This document shows, in pieces, positions 35,418-46,249 of a stretch of DNA of 64,000 nucleotides; within the stretch, counting starts at the first letter, position 1, and each line of letters opens with the position of its first letter. Made by a program: the position numbers and the translations under genes. The stretch covers positions 1 to 64,000 of the forward strand of contig ML769607.1 of assembly GCA_009733575.1 (NCBI GenBank). The letters are read 5' to 3'. Origin of the DNA: Gymnopus androsaceus JB14. Lineage: Eukaryota; Basidiomycota; Agaricomycetes; Agaricales; Omphalotaceae. The notes below the pieces were generated by a model that made no database searches, was not told where the DNA came from, and was given only the letters and a program-made list of their open reading frames with translations.

Positions 35418-35904
35418 CGCGCTTCCACTGTCGAAAACTCATTTTGTCGAATACGCCTCCGGGGTATCTCGAGATTGTTCCTCCTTCCTCGGGTATTGTA
35501 GATGATGTGCCGCTTGACATCGACACCATACTCACCACATTCATCTACATCGAGAAGCTGAGGAGAGACAAGGAACGGTCTGTCTCCAAGACAAATGGGG
35601 CGTTTTGAGGGCAGTGATAAAGGTCCTCTGGACTCAGATGATCCTACATTTCATCTCCCCTCACCGCCCAAAATGCAAATCCAACATCCACACTTGCTCC
35701 GTAACCCATACACTGATACTCCTTGCAATACCCCACTCCCAGCGACATATATCCCTCAAACATCTCCATCGGTGAGTTACACAGTATTTGACTTTCCAGT
35801 CTGTTGAAAATTACCCAGATAAATCCTCGGTGCCATCAAGATCATGTTCAAGAGCATGGGAAAAAGTACGTTAGCAACAAGTATTATTCTTTCTAGTTTC
35901 TCAT
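35418..35904. other. Short frames between relics
   Basis: Possible remains of the preceding protein (RLRRDKERSVSKTNGAF near 35560). No clear feature. Confidence 0.3.
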
Positions 35905-36475
35905 TGACGTTTGCAGCTGCGCGAGGAAAGTCTATCGAGATGGAAGATGTCGTTTATCTGGCGCGGTTCGAGAACGACCGTACAATCTCTTTCATCCCTC
36001 CCGACGGCGAGTTTGAGCTTGATGAGCTACCGAATCTCTACTCCTGTGAAGCTTCTTACAGTATATGGGTCGAAGCCGCGATTGAGAGTCTTCGAGGTTC
36101 AAGAGTAAGCTATTTTTACTTTAATCTATTATTCATCGCTTTCAGAGGTCAAAGTTGTTGCTCAGTCAACAACGCTCAACTTCAAACAATGTTGAAATAC
36201 ACGTTCCCGTCCCTGACGACGCCGACTCTTCGAAATTCCGGGTATGTTTGCTCCTATATGTCATGCATTTCTTATGCTAAAATCTAGTAGGCATCAACAG
36301 GTTCCATCCTATATACGGAAGGTGGCAACAAGGCAGTAGGGGCGATGATGCAGCCAGCATGGGCAGCTGGCGTCGCTCTGGCAAACGATGACAATGGGTC
36401 TCCGAGTGAGGAAAGAGCGGTTTACTTTGAATGTGCATTTTCTGCCAGTCGTTCCAACGGTTTTAGCTAAATTGT
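35905..36475 (+). pseudogene. apm1: AP-1 adaptor mu-chain (mu-homology domain) fragment
   Basis: Segments in order: DVVYLARFEND and RTISFIPPDGEFEL near 35985, MSYRISTPVK in the next frame, IWVEA near 36066, NNVEIHVPVPDDAD near 36195, and GSILYTEGGNKAVGAMMQ near 36300. These are cargo-binding mu-domain signatures of the clathrin AP-1/AP-2 mu subunit. A GTAAGC...TTTCAG intron is retained at about 36103-36146. Frame changes and missing ends show it is a relic. Confidence 0.82.
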
Positions 36476-37500
36476 CAACAACAGTATTCAATGTTATTCT
36501 GATCCTCTTCCCGCTCACCTACCTCCTTACACTCAACATCACCTCTCTTGTTGTATGACCTATCCTCCTCATTCTCGTCGCTATATTTGAATCTGCTCTT
36601 GCCCGTTCCCGAGCCACCAATAGGAGATACTTCAGCCCGCGCGCGTCTTCATAAGCATGAATGTATGTACCTCTAAATGGTCAAGCTCAGACTAATCAGT
36701 GTCCGCATGTTTCCTCGCCACTCCGCATAAAACTGTTCGTTGCGAAAAGTGACGGGATGTCAGATTGCAGGAGAATAACAAATGTATTGCAGGAGGCGGG
36801 CCAGCCATTGAGTTGATCGAGTAAAGGTGGTTAATTTGAGTCTCCGGGGTGGACAGACTTACTTAGAGCTGATAGTCAGAAAAGGGTGCATCAGAAGTTA
36901 AAAGGCTTAACATACCTTCTTTCCTGCCAGATTATTACGATGTGCGATGTGCATGATTTTCTGTAGGATAAGAAGAGCTCGTGATTCACTGAAATAATAC
37001 TAACCGAGAGCCCATAGCTTCTCCATCCAGTGGTTTTCCTACAGCATGTATTAGTGAGGATAACAATGAGATCGTTGAACGTTGTAAGCGTGCGATTCAA
37101 TTGCGACTCTGACTTTAGCGCCGGCCGCTACCTTTTTGTTCCTTACTGTATTACTTACTTATCTTATTATCTTTTTGAACAAAAAGCGACCATTATTGCT
37201 TCTTCTTCTCGGCTCCAGAGTCCTTCAAAAGGGTACCGGAATCTGACTGCAATGATCCATGCCCCATCTCTTCCTTCACCTCTCGCTGACGTTCAACGCT
37301 AGTGAGATTCCGATTGGGTGGAAACCAAATTATGTTCGACCAAGATGCAAACTTTCATACTTTCGAGGTGAGCTGTGATTTTATTTGCAGTTTATAATCT
37401 ATCCATGTTCTCGGCGTACAGACTCACTGGCCACAATAAACTCTATCTCAACCACGCTGATCTTATTCTTCCTGCGATCTTGTTCTTCCTTCTTATTCTT
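36476..37500. other. No gene recognised
   Basis: Short frames only; includes a pyrimidine-rich part near 36530-36620. Confidence 0.35.
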
Positions 37501-37695
37501 CCTGCTTGCTTCCTCTACCCAGCATCAATCTTGCTCAACAAAAAGGCATCCCAGACCCAGACCTTCCTTTCCTTGTTGCCATTGCAGAGGTGTCGACGCT
37601 GCAATTCAAGTTCAGATATCTCAGTTACTTGACGGAAGAAGAAACATACTGGGAAAAGGCGGTGCGTTCATTGCGATGCAAGTTCATTGTGTGGG
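37500..37695 (+). pseudogene. GH47 class I alpha-mannosidase fragment
   Basis: SINLAQQKGIPDPDLPF followed by EVSTLQFKFRYLSYLT and YWEKAVR matches the GH47 ER mannosidase segment that includes the LQLEF..L..LT...YW.K signature. Only about 65 residues remain and no catalytic core is present. Confidence 0.65.
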
Positions 37696-38020
37696 AGACT
37701 GACCAAAATTCAAAACCATCAGACATCATACTACTAATATAGCGTGCCTCCGCCTTCAAAGCTTCATTGTAATTCTAAACCGTCCCTGAACCGTCCACTT
37801 TCTACACTTTGACTTGCTCCATTCGCGCTTGTCTAAAGATTATCCTACATTACATGTCCTATCTAGAGATTATTATTATTATTATTATTATTATTATTTT
37901 GGTGGAGCATTGACAGCTTGGGTCAAGATGACATTGTTGCTCTCCCTTGCCTGCTAACCTAGAGATTATCCTCCATTACGCGTCCTGATATCTTCCTAAG
38001 CGCGACAAAGCGGTCAAAGC
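37696..38020. other. Spacer with (ATT)n microsatellite
   Basis: An uninterrupted ATT run lies at about 37869-37899; otherwise nothing. Confidence 0.6.
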
Positions 38021-41000
38021 ATGGGGTACACTCCACTCCAGCTTCGATACGCGATAAACCATATCTTTCTGCCACTCAAATTACCGCAGGTGCGAAAAAT
38101 CGCGTTTATTTCATTCTCTACAAGTTTTACTGAGTATTCTGCAATGTAGGAAAACGATCAAAGGGGAGAACACGATGCGGTAATCTCAAGTCTATGTCTC
38201 GATGCGTCAAAACCATTCAGACAACGCTTGGATCAGGAGAGCAATGTCAAGTGGGGTGCTGTAAACGTCCAGAAGCTGCTGAGAGACTTTCATAGTCTCC
38301 AGCCCACAAATTTTCTAGCTGCCAAAGATGTCGCGAAAGCTTTGAGGAACATGAACGCTGGAGGTTTGTGAACACCCCCTTTTCGATATGCCTGTAGCTA
38401 ACTGATTATTTGGATTATTAGACTCTCTTGCGCTGTTGGTACGCGCTCAGAATACTGGCATTATCCTTCGACGCGACTGGGGCGATGGTATCGATGAAAA
38501 AATCATTTACGAGTGCTTCGAAGTCACTCTGCCAGTATCCGACGTTATGTCCACCAAAAACAAACTCGTCACGTCTTTTCCTGGCCCCGTGATCCATTTT
38601 CCGGCCGAAACCTTCGATAGCAAGTACTTTCAGAACGAATTTGCCACGTTTCTTGCGGAAATGAACGACGAAGACAATGATGAGGATTCGGAAGACGAGG
38701 GCAGGAGAAGAAAGTCGGGGCTTCCCGCTGCGCATCCAGGAGAAACCCAGGATCCAGTGTTCATTACCTCCCTTCTTGCTGGCATCATGCATGGTTTAGA
38801 AGGACGCGGGGAGAACGTGACGCGCATTAACATGAGAGTTGCCGATGATGTGTTGCTCAAAGGATTGGATAAAACCCCGTGGAGAAGATCCGCGTTATGG
38901 TTAGCTATAGTTCTCCGAGTCGCGATTCAGACGACTTTACTTCGCGAGGATCCTACCTTGCAATTGTACAAGCAGTTCATGGTCTTTCTACACAGATTCG
39001 TTCTCTCGCTCACTCTCGGAGAGAAATTCGATTCGGATATCCTCTTTACGATGCAGGCGAAAATGTGTCGAAGGTTGGCGAAGCTCGGAGATGATGTTGC
39101 CGAGTTCCTCGTCAACTATACGAACAACGTTAGTGAACGGGTTGGAGACAACCTGCAGCGGAGGTGGACCGAAATCCAGCAATTAGAGGTCAAACCGCTT
39201 AGTGTCCTTGACTCACCTTGGGCTTCTGATCAGCTAAACGTTGCAGCTGACACCACTTTACGCCTCACCAACTCAACAGCCCGAATCTCACTGTCCCTCG
39301 GTAATTCTTCAGTGAATTTAGCCGCTATAAGCTACGATCCTCATGAAACTAACCGCCTTCAAAACGTTTCTCATTTTGGAGATCTGACTGCTTCAAAATT
39401 TGAAGCTGCATTCCAAGCAATCTCGCCGATTTCGAATTCGTCGTCGGGCGTGGCTCGTTGGCTAGTTGGGTTGGAAAGACGAATTGCTCCTGGTGCAACA
39501 TCTCGTGCACAGGAGAGTGCTACGAACCTTGGTTGTATGAGGAAATATGAAAAGTTTGCCTCCCCGTAACATAGGGATAACCCAGAAGATTTGAGCTTGA
39601 TGGTGTTGACTATGTTCGAGCTCTGGGTTGCCATCGACAAAATCGCTGTAGTGGCATGTCCTCTCCTTGGAAACTATTCCCCGGAGGTTCCCATCGACCA
39701 TTCGCTCACTACTTCCAACGCTGCTCTACTCCACCCGATCCTTCTGCAAAATCCATTGATCTCAAGCGATTGCTGGCTGTCAATGAGTATGTACGTTTGC
39801 GACACCAAAATGCAATGTACATGGACGCTTTGGTCTTTTCAGAGAGTATCGGCTCTTCGTCATTTGCAGTCAAATACTTTAATCAGGATGCTACGAGGGA
39901 GCTCCAAAATCTAAAAGCTCAGATTGAGTGGGATGCTCAAGAGATTCGTGACTGTATTCATCGGGACTTGGAAATGAAGACACGAGAGCGCAACCGAATT
40001 CGCACTCGTTGGGTAAACATACCTATGATTGCGAGAAGCATCGATTGCAGACTTAGCTGGATGGATTTAGTGTTCCTGTCCATGAATGGCCGTTACCGGA
40101 GGTCGATGATCATGCGAAAAGGGTGGTCTTTGAGCTACGCTTATCTTGAACATTTACGCAGTGGAGAGCAGCGACGGCTCTACTGCTATGGGATGTCTGT
40201 ACGCCCATGGATAAAAGGAATGAGTTCGATCAGAGCAGGCCTTCTGTCATCCTCAATTCCCGCAAATATCTTTTCGAGTACCTGCTGCAGATTATGACCT
40301 TGGCATCCGCTTCTAGTTCTGCAAAGTTATTTGGCTCAAAGAAACTTCTGACCACTCACCAAGAAATTTTTCTTCCTGGTGAAATGAAATGGCGGTTGTA
40401 TGAACCGAGAAGTAGATTTGGGTACGGGGCTCCTCGCCAACTTCAGGCGTGAACGGGACTATGTTCCGAGAGGCAGATACAACGCAAAAGGCGACGTTAC
40501 CAATCAGCACTAACCCATCCTCAATTTACTTAAGAGCTCAACTGCAGTATGCGGTTTCTGCAACTTGCCATACCTCCAATCAAATTATCGCTTCCCAAGA
40601 TCTCTGTCCTCCCCAGCTTCCCCTCCATGAATACATGTCCTTTGCTAGTCTAAGGAGTGGTGCTTGCATCCAGTGGATATCTCTTCTTAGTGAACTTCGC
40701 AAAGGTGCTCTCTCGTGGCAAACAGAGGAGGTTGGGGACTTTGGTGTTGATGCTGATGTGGCAGGTTATGTGTATCATTGAGGAGGAGGGAACGAGGGAC
40801 CTGGAATGGCATGTTGACCTCAAGGATCTTCAATTCGGGCAGGCTCTCCTATGGGAAATGGGGAAACTCCTTTGCCGAGTTAAAGGAAACTGGAAAGAAG
40901 TCGTGACAGTCCGGACAATCATCCTTCTGACCTCCCAATTGCTGGCTTCGACGCGACATGTAGAGGTTAAAGAGCTTGGCTACGCGCTGATGAGAGAGTG

Positions 41001-41200
41001 TAGAGAGGTGACATGGGAATGGGTTGGGCAATTGGAAGAGAAGCTGGTGATTGTATGGCGCACTTATCTGACGATCCTTCTTGATCCGCATCTCACGAAT
41101 CCCCTCTCATCAGGCTTGATAGAGAAATCAAAGACTTCTCTTAAGATGCTAACGAGACCGAGTCTAGCATCGCAACTGGGTCGCCTACGCCTTTAAAAAG
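38021..41200 (+). pseudogene. Giant DUF6606/DUF3638-type protein, N-terminal third, broken
   Basis: Clean 5' exons: 38021-38089 (LQLRYAINHIFLPLKLPQ), 38150-38363 and 38422 onward join in frame. They show the N-terminal domain of a fungal family of about 3000 residues (SLALLVRAQNTGII, SFPGPVI, RRSALWL, MCRRLAKLG). The family is widespread, with P-loop and protease-like parts further on; its role is poorly known. Decay: a stop at 39567-39569 inside FASP/NPEDLSLMVLT, a frameshift near 39700, another near 40050, and a TGA at 40147-40149 before FTQWRAATALLLWDV. Later pieces (QLPLHEYMSFASLRSG, TVRTIILLTSQLLASTRH) reach about 41190. The rest of the protein is absent. Confidence 0.82.
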
Positions 41201-41209
41201 TGCCATTGA

Positions 41210-42300
41210 TAAAGGAAAAGGCAGCAGTCCGAACCACTGCTACGAAACCCTCCGTCAGAACGTTTACACAACCGATCCTACACAGGCAATCTCTCCTCTA
41301 CCTATTTCCAAAGATCTCAACCCGTTCTTACCTCCTGGGACTAACCCTTCGAAATGGAATGGTCTTGTTGATCTTCGAAAGGCATCTGTGGTGACTCCAC
41401 AACATTCTCGTCGATTCAGGGAGCCAACTTCTTACCGGAAACCCACGACTCTGATAAACTTCGACGACATGTATGATTCTGACAAGTCTTTCATTGATGG
41501 TATCCCACCTGGCATGTCTCCTCCAATGTTGATGTCACCCGTCCGTCCAAAGCCTTCTGTGAAGCTTGGCCAAAATCTCAAGAAGGCTGCAGCTGCTTGT
41601 ATAATGGACGATATCGTCGCAGATATACAGGGTCGCCCTAGGCCATCGTCATCATTCCGACCTCGACCAAGCATTTTCAAGAGCACGATGATATCAGATT
41701 CGAGTATGAGCACCATACCAACACTGCCTTCGTTATTGTGATGTAACATGAGTAGCGGAATGGACACTGATTCGAGTTTGGAGAGTATGATGCGGCAGGT
41801 TGGACTTCGGGACCCTATTCCTGAACAGCAGCAACAGCAGCGAGGCTAGTCAAGCTCAAGCGCCGTGTCCAACTATTCCTCTCTTGCCCAATCTGGACAT
41901 GCAGGCCCTTCTTACGACACTGGTAACGTCAATGTTAACACAAACGACGACTTCCTTGCTCCTCCACATCAATACCAAGGTATGGGTGGTGTAGTAGGGC
42001 TCCAGAACAATTCCTACTACGATGACAATGATGATATTGTCAACAACACCGCTCATCCCTCTGCTGCATTCCTCGTGGCATCACAGACTAGACGTCCAAT
42101 GGACAACGACAACTCGTTTGATGATTCCATGGTTCTGGATCAAGGCGGTGATAATTCTTTTGACACCGATAACCTTCTTGGAGTCGGTGGAGGTGGAGCC
42201 GACGACCCAAACATGAACATGATGCACATTCCTGGTGCGTGGTGTTTCTGGTCCAAGCCATCACCCTTGCTGGACTTGTTATAGGCATGTCCTACGAACT
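41210..42300 (+). pseudogene. Possible DASH-complex Ask1-like fragment
   Basis: Segments GIPPGMSPPMLMSPVRP, KAAAACIMDDIVADIQG, STIPTLPSLL, SLESMMRQVGL and DNDNSFDDSMVLDQGG occur in order in more than one frame. The SPP.-M, DDI and SLESMM motifs recall the C-terminal half of the kinetochore DASH subunit Ask1 in basidiomycetes. Frames change around 41745 and 41850. Identity tentative. Confidence 0.35.
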
Positions 42301-42799
42301 CTTCTTCCTGGGCGCCATGGGCGTATGATTATCCCCATCAGGAGCAGCTCTCTCCTAGAGAGTTTGTTACCCACAAGGTGAGTACTGACATATCTGAAGG
42401 AAATCGTTCATTTCTATGTAGGAAGCTGCTACCAAACGTCACCTTGTTGCTCGGAAAGCATTGCTACATTCAACGTAAAGCACAAGGCGAAGCAAAGCTC
42501 CCCTCTGGGTACATTCTCAAGGACTCAATTACACGTGTCTTTTTGGGGAGTAATTGAAACCGTTCGCTTATTGGAACCCATCACATCATCATTGTCAGAA
42601 ATTAGTAGCAAAATCCGATGTTGGAGAGGATTGGCTGGTAGCTGGGGTGCAGAGACAACAGCCAATCCTGTTCCCATTCCATTCCCTAGGACTAACCAAC
42701 CAATATACTTCTACTTTCTCCATGTACGACTTCCCAAGATATCCCTACCCCTACCGTGTATCATATGATATGCAATTTTCAAGTTTTTCAAGACTCTCG
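42301..42799. other. Unassigned sequence between relics
   Basis: May hold a further decayed exon (LLLGKHCYIQRKAQGEAKLPSG near 42440 region); no family recognised. Confidence 0.3.
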
Positions 42800-43445
42800 T
42801 GTGCAGTGTTTTTTTAGACAAAAACTATCCAACTTGCAGTTTCTCCAATTGGCCCGAGGAACCAGTTCCTCCTGCAATGCTTGTTCTGATGACGCATGAC
42901 AATGCCAAACTCAGAGAGTGGGCTATGAAGCAAGCCTCGAGATCTACGACTGTTCCTATCTCTCAGAATGATGCATCGTCTCTTCCATTAAAGTGCATTG
43001 GAGATAATCCTGCTTTTACTTCCGGTCTGCAATCACCTAGCGGAACCAGTTCAGTCTGTCTAAGAACCTGCAACGCTATGGTCTTCATTTCACGCTGTCC
43101 TGTGCTTATTGCATCCAGCGCACCTTACATTTTTTACTTCAAAAGGGGTGGATGCTTGGCATGTGGTCAATGGCCACCTTCACGACCATGGTCTCGGTTC
43201 ATTTAGGTCTCTAAATTCAATCCGGTAGCTTATGTACTATAGAATTTAAGACCATTCTACAATGCTTCAATCGTATTTTGAAGCGCTTGGGAAAGATTAT
43301 TTGGCTTGGTGAAGGCCCAGAATATCCCCAAGTGGTCTTTGACGCTTTCAAAGATAATCCATCATTGAATACTCTCCTAAGTTGCGAAAAGGATCTTTCG
43401 GCCAATGGTTTTTCAACTGGCTACCGGAATTTAGCTGACCTTTTT
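42800..43445 (+). pseudogene. sen1: Sen1 helicase N-terminal region fragment
   Basis: MLVLMTHDNAKLREWAMKQ near 42880 and LGEGPEYPQVVFDAFKDN near 43307 match the large helical N-terminal region of Sen1-type RNA/DNA helicases, which act in transcription termination. The pieces lie in different frames with stops between them, and the helicase core is absent. Confidence 0.6.
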
Positions 43446-43960
43446 TGATAGCCACCAATTATGAGCAACAGGTGTTCAGTAGCAAGTCGGACTGGCGTGT
43501 GCGTGCGATCTCAGCCACCCATCTTCCTCTGCGTCTCCAGCACATCTAGGTGTCCAATGATCATGATGTCAAGGATGATGCTGCTTCGTATACCTATGTC
43601 CTTCCCAAGAATGTTCTGCCATTTATCACAGCATCCAATCTTCGTACCCAAGTTGCTGCATTCCTTTGCGGTGTTTCTCCCCAGATAACAAACAAGTGAA
43701 GGAAGTCAAGGTATGTTTGACGCTACTTGTGTATTGCATTTTTACTGAATTTGCGATAGGCTGTAGTCTGGGTGCCCCAGCGTGGCAGTAACAACAGTGT
43801 AGAGCTACCTCTCAACTGCCGAACGACGACTTTTTGTTAAAAGATCTCGAACCTCTCGGTTGGATCAAAACCGAAATATCCAAGACAAACTTTACGCGGG
43901 GATGACCTGCCAGTCCCCGAGATGCTGTTACGATTTCCAGGACAATGCACAATGCCATGA
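43446..43960 (+). pseudogene. prp8: Prp8 splicing factor C-terminal fragment
   Basis: [18 protein letters not shown], then [38 protein letters not shown], and VVWVPQRGSNNSVELP in three frames. The SPPDN, VPQRG and LPKN signatures belong to the Jab1/MPN-proximal C-terminal region of spliceosomal Prp8. Several stops and frame changes make it a relic. Confidence 0.78.
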
Positions 43961-44076
43961 CCGTTATTGACATTTCCACCTCCTTACCAAGGTCTCCTGA
44001 TGAGCCTGCCTACCTCCGTCCTTCTCCTCCCTATGTCAGATCACACATATCATGTACGTTTCATATTCTTTAAACA
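43961..44076. other. Short spacer
   Basis: Nothing recognised between the Prp8 and START relics. Confidence 0.3.
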
Positions 44077-45775
44077 TTGACCAAGATTAACTCCCTTCCA
44101 GTACTTACTTGGTCTCAAACCTCCGCAGCCACCCTCAGAGTCCAAACGCAAGACTGGAAGACTACATATTACTTGCTTCTGGCAGCACGACCTCCGGGCA
44201 ATACGGAATATCGGATCTTCATCATCAAACAGTCTTGGGTCTGCTCAAAACAACAACCAAACATGCTACTTGAATCCCTACACTCATCAGATATGGGAAT
44301 GGTGTCACTATTGAAAAGAATCGGTTCCAAATTGATCGAGAGGCGTTGACTATTGAATATTCAGTATTCTCTTACGGACCACCACAGCTCGCAAGGGCTG
44401 CAAGCTCTTCGAGATCAACGTCGTCGTCTTACTCATGCCATTGAGTGTTTTACTGTCTGTTGAAAGATGGGATGTACAGCTCTCTGCAAGAGCTTCATCC
44501 GAAGAGGTTGAGAAACTCCCGTAGATTGTACATGCCACACGAAGCACCTTATACCTCCTATCATCATCTCCTCCAACAACCACCGCCTCTCTACCTTTGG
44601 ATCATTGTCCTCCGCTTGGCGCATGCACCACTCATCGATGATCACTCTTTACTTAAAGTAAAAGTGGTGATTGAGATTTCGGGTCCTTCCAGTGGGCTGC
44701 GCTTGAATGGAGTTCTGCAGGTTATTAGAGAGCTCAAGGAAGGGCAGGATCTGTCTTCGCATGTTGTTTCCGCCGAGTCTATTCTGCCTGATGTTGGGAG
44801 CGCTACGGATATTAGTGTTCCTTCATCGTCATCCATACATGGGTCTGCTGCTACAAGCATTGCTTCGTTGTCCTCTACACCTCCGTTGATTTGTATCACC
44901 GCAGAGAGGAGTACCGAAAAGACGATTTTGTCAAGAGTTAAGAGGAATTATTTTCATTTTTCTTCGTACTTTTAAGAAACTGAAGCTAAATGGAACGCAG
45001 TAAGTTTTTTTTTTGATTTACCTAATGTGACTCTCGCCGCTGACCTTTGTCCTCACAGCTACCGAGGCTCGCGGCATCACTATAACTCAGGTTGATTCGA
45101 TAGACCCCACTTTGGTGGTATATCGAGCCGAAGCTACATTTGTTGGTGTAGGACTCTGGGATATGTATGGCGCTGTCGTTTCTCCCGGTGCAAGGAACTA
45201 TTGGGACAAGCCACATGACGCGGTGCTTTTGGAAGATGTCAACGAGCTGATGGAACTGTGGCACCTGAAAACTAAACCTGTGTGGCCTATAAAGTAGGCA
45301 TAGTCATTCTATTGCCTAGTACTGATTTACTTTTTACATAGTGGACGAGACTCTGTTGTACTCAAGACGGTCTGCAAATCCCCAACTACTACTATCCATG
45401 TCTTTTCCTTTTCTGCCGACGACCCACATTTGTTTCCCCATATCCCTCCACTAGATCCCAATATTATCAGAACCCAAGTGGATCTACGAGGCTGGGCTAT
45501 CGAAGCTTTGTCACCAAACACCACACTCCTAACACTCCTCGAACAATCCGATCCCAAAGGTTGGTTGAACAAAACCTCCATCCCAACACAAATGATCAAC
45601 GCGTTGGCTAGTATAGGTGAATTCGCTATCAAATGCGGTGGACCGCCGATTGTTACGAGGCTTACGGGTGCGAAAGCGATGATCTGAGGTATGATCACGA
45701 GAGGTTGAATTTTAGGTCGGAGTATGAGCCTTCGGCTAGTCGAAGAGTGGTTACGGATAATAGCAATCTTACAAG
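44077..45775 (+). pseudogene. START-domain (lipid-binding) protein relic
   Basis: The lipid-transfer START domain is clear: VYRAEATFVGVGLWDMYGAV near 45115, DAVLLEDVNELMELWHLKTK near 45215, then across a GTAGGC...CATAG intron NGRDSVVLKTVCKSP, HVFSFSADDPHLFP, DPNIIRTQVDLRGWAIEAL, LLEQSDPKGW and a CGGPPIVTRL tail. Introns are retained and join correctly (exon starting at about 45059, and the junction at 45294/45342). A 1-nt loss near 45678 shifts the C-terminal tail, and the N-terminal part (44077-44640) is in mixed frames. Such proteins carry lipids between membranes. Confidence 0.72.
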
Positions 45776-45879
45776 TAGTGTCTCTTGCTTAGCTTTTTTT
45801 GTGTACGTACCACATGCTTTTGAATGTTACCTGGTTTGCCTGTTTCGTAAAATCCAGTGTAAGCCTCCGCTTTCCGCTT

Positions 45880-46249
45880 TGCAGTTCAGTGTACGCTACG
45901 GTGTATGCTATGCTGCCGCTTGGCCGCCGCGTGGATGAAGTTTGTCATTTCAGCATTTCCCTGAAATGGCTGCTGAAATGGAACGATTCGCCTGGCTTAT
46001 GTAAGATACCTTTTTGGGTAGCCTTTCAGCCTGGTTGAAGGTGATCGTTTCAGCTTCCACCCGAAACAATAGATTTCGGACCCTGGCTTAAGGTTCCCAC
46101 TTCGGATAGTTTGAAAGTTTTTATTTCGTTTGTTCAATGAAATGTATTTTTTCTACGTTAGTCTGAAATTTTACATTTTGCTCATGCATCGAAAGTAACT
46201 ATTTCACATTATGCTTCAGCATGGCTGAAGCATAATGATTGGCCGTGTG
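45880..46249 (-). repeat. Right terminal inverted repeat with hairpin end
   Basis: Reverse-complement partner of 23922-24310, with the same palindrome (TTATGCTTCAGC-ATG-GCTGAAGCATAA) and the same order of subterminal motifs. Confidence 0.85.

Larger units (their letters stand above)
23922..46249. mobile_element. 22.3-kb gene-fragment-carrying element, CACTA-like ends
   Basis: Terminal inverted repeats start CACACCGCC (left) and CACACGGCC (right, reverse strand), continue with CAATCATTATGCTTCAGCC, and stay alignable for about 370 bp at roughly 80%. The flanks carry ACG on both sides (23919-23921 and 46250-46252). A CAC-starting end, a 3-bp duplication and many short subterminal motifs (GCTGAAA/GCTTCAGCC in both orientations) fit the CACTA/EnSpm group. 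No transposase is seen inside, so it would be non-autonomous. The cargo is relic pieces of about ten unrelated genes with introns retained, implying capture at the DNA level. Confidence 0.75.

Noticed and set aside
38418..38792. 124-aa minus-strand frame and neighbouring minus frames up to 39701
   Set aside because: Shadows of the DUF6606-type relic on the plus strand, which has family signatures and correct splice sites.
23934..46237. Two independent MITE insertions in opposite orientation instead of one element
   Set aside because: Less likely because the outer flanks share one reading frame and carry matching ACG at the two outer junctions, with none expected for separate inserts; kept as the main alternative.
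23922..46249. Helitron as the capturing agent
   Set aside because: Helitrons capture gene pieces and have a 3' hairpin, but they lack inverted ends and target duplications, both of which are present here; no Rep/helicase is seen.
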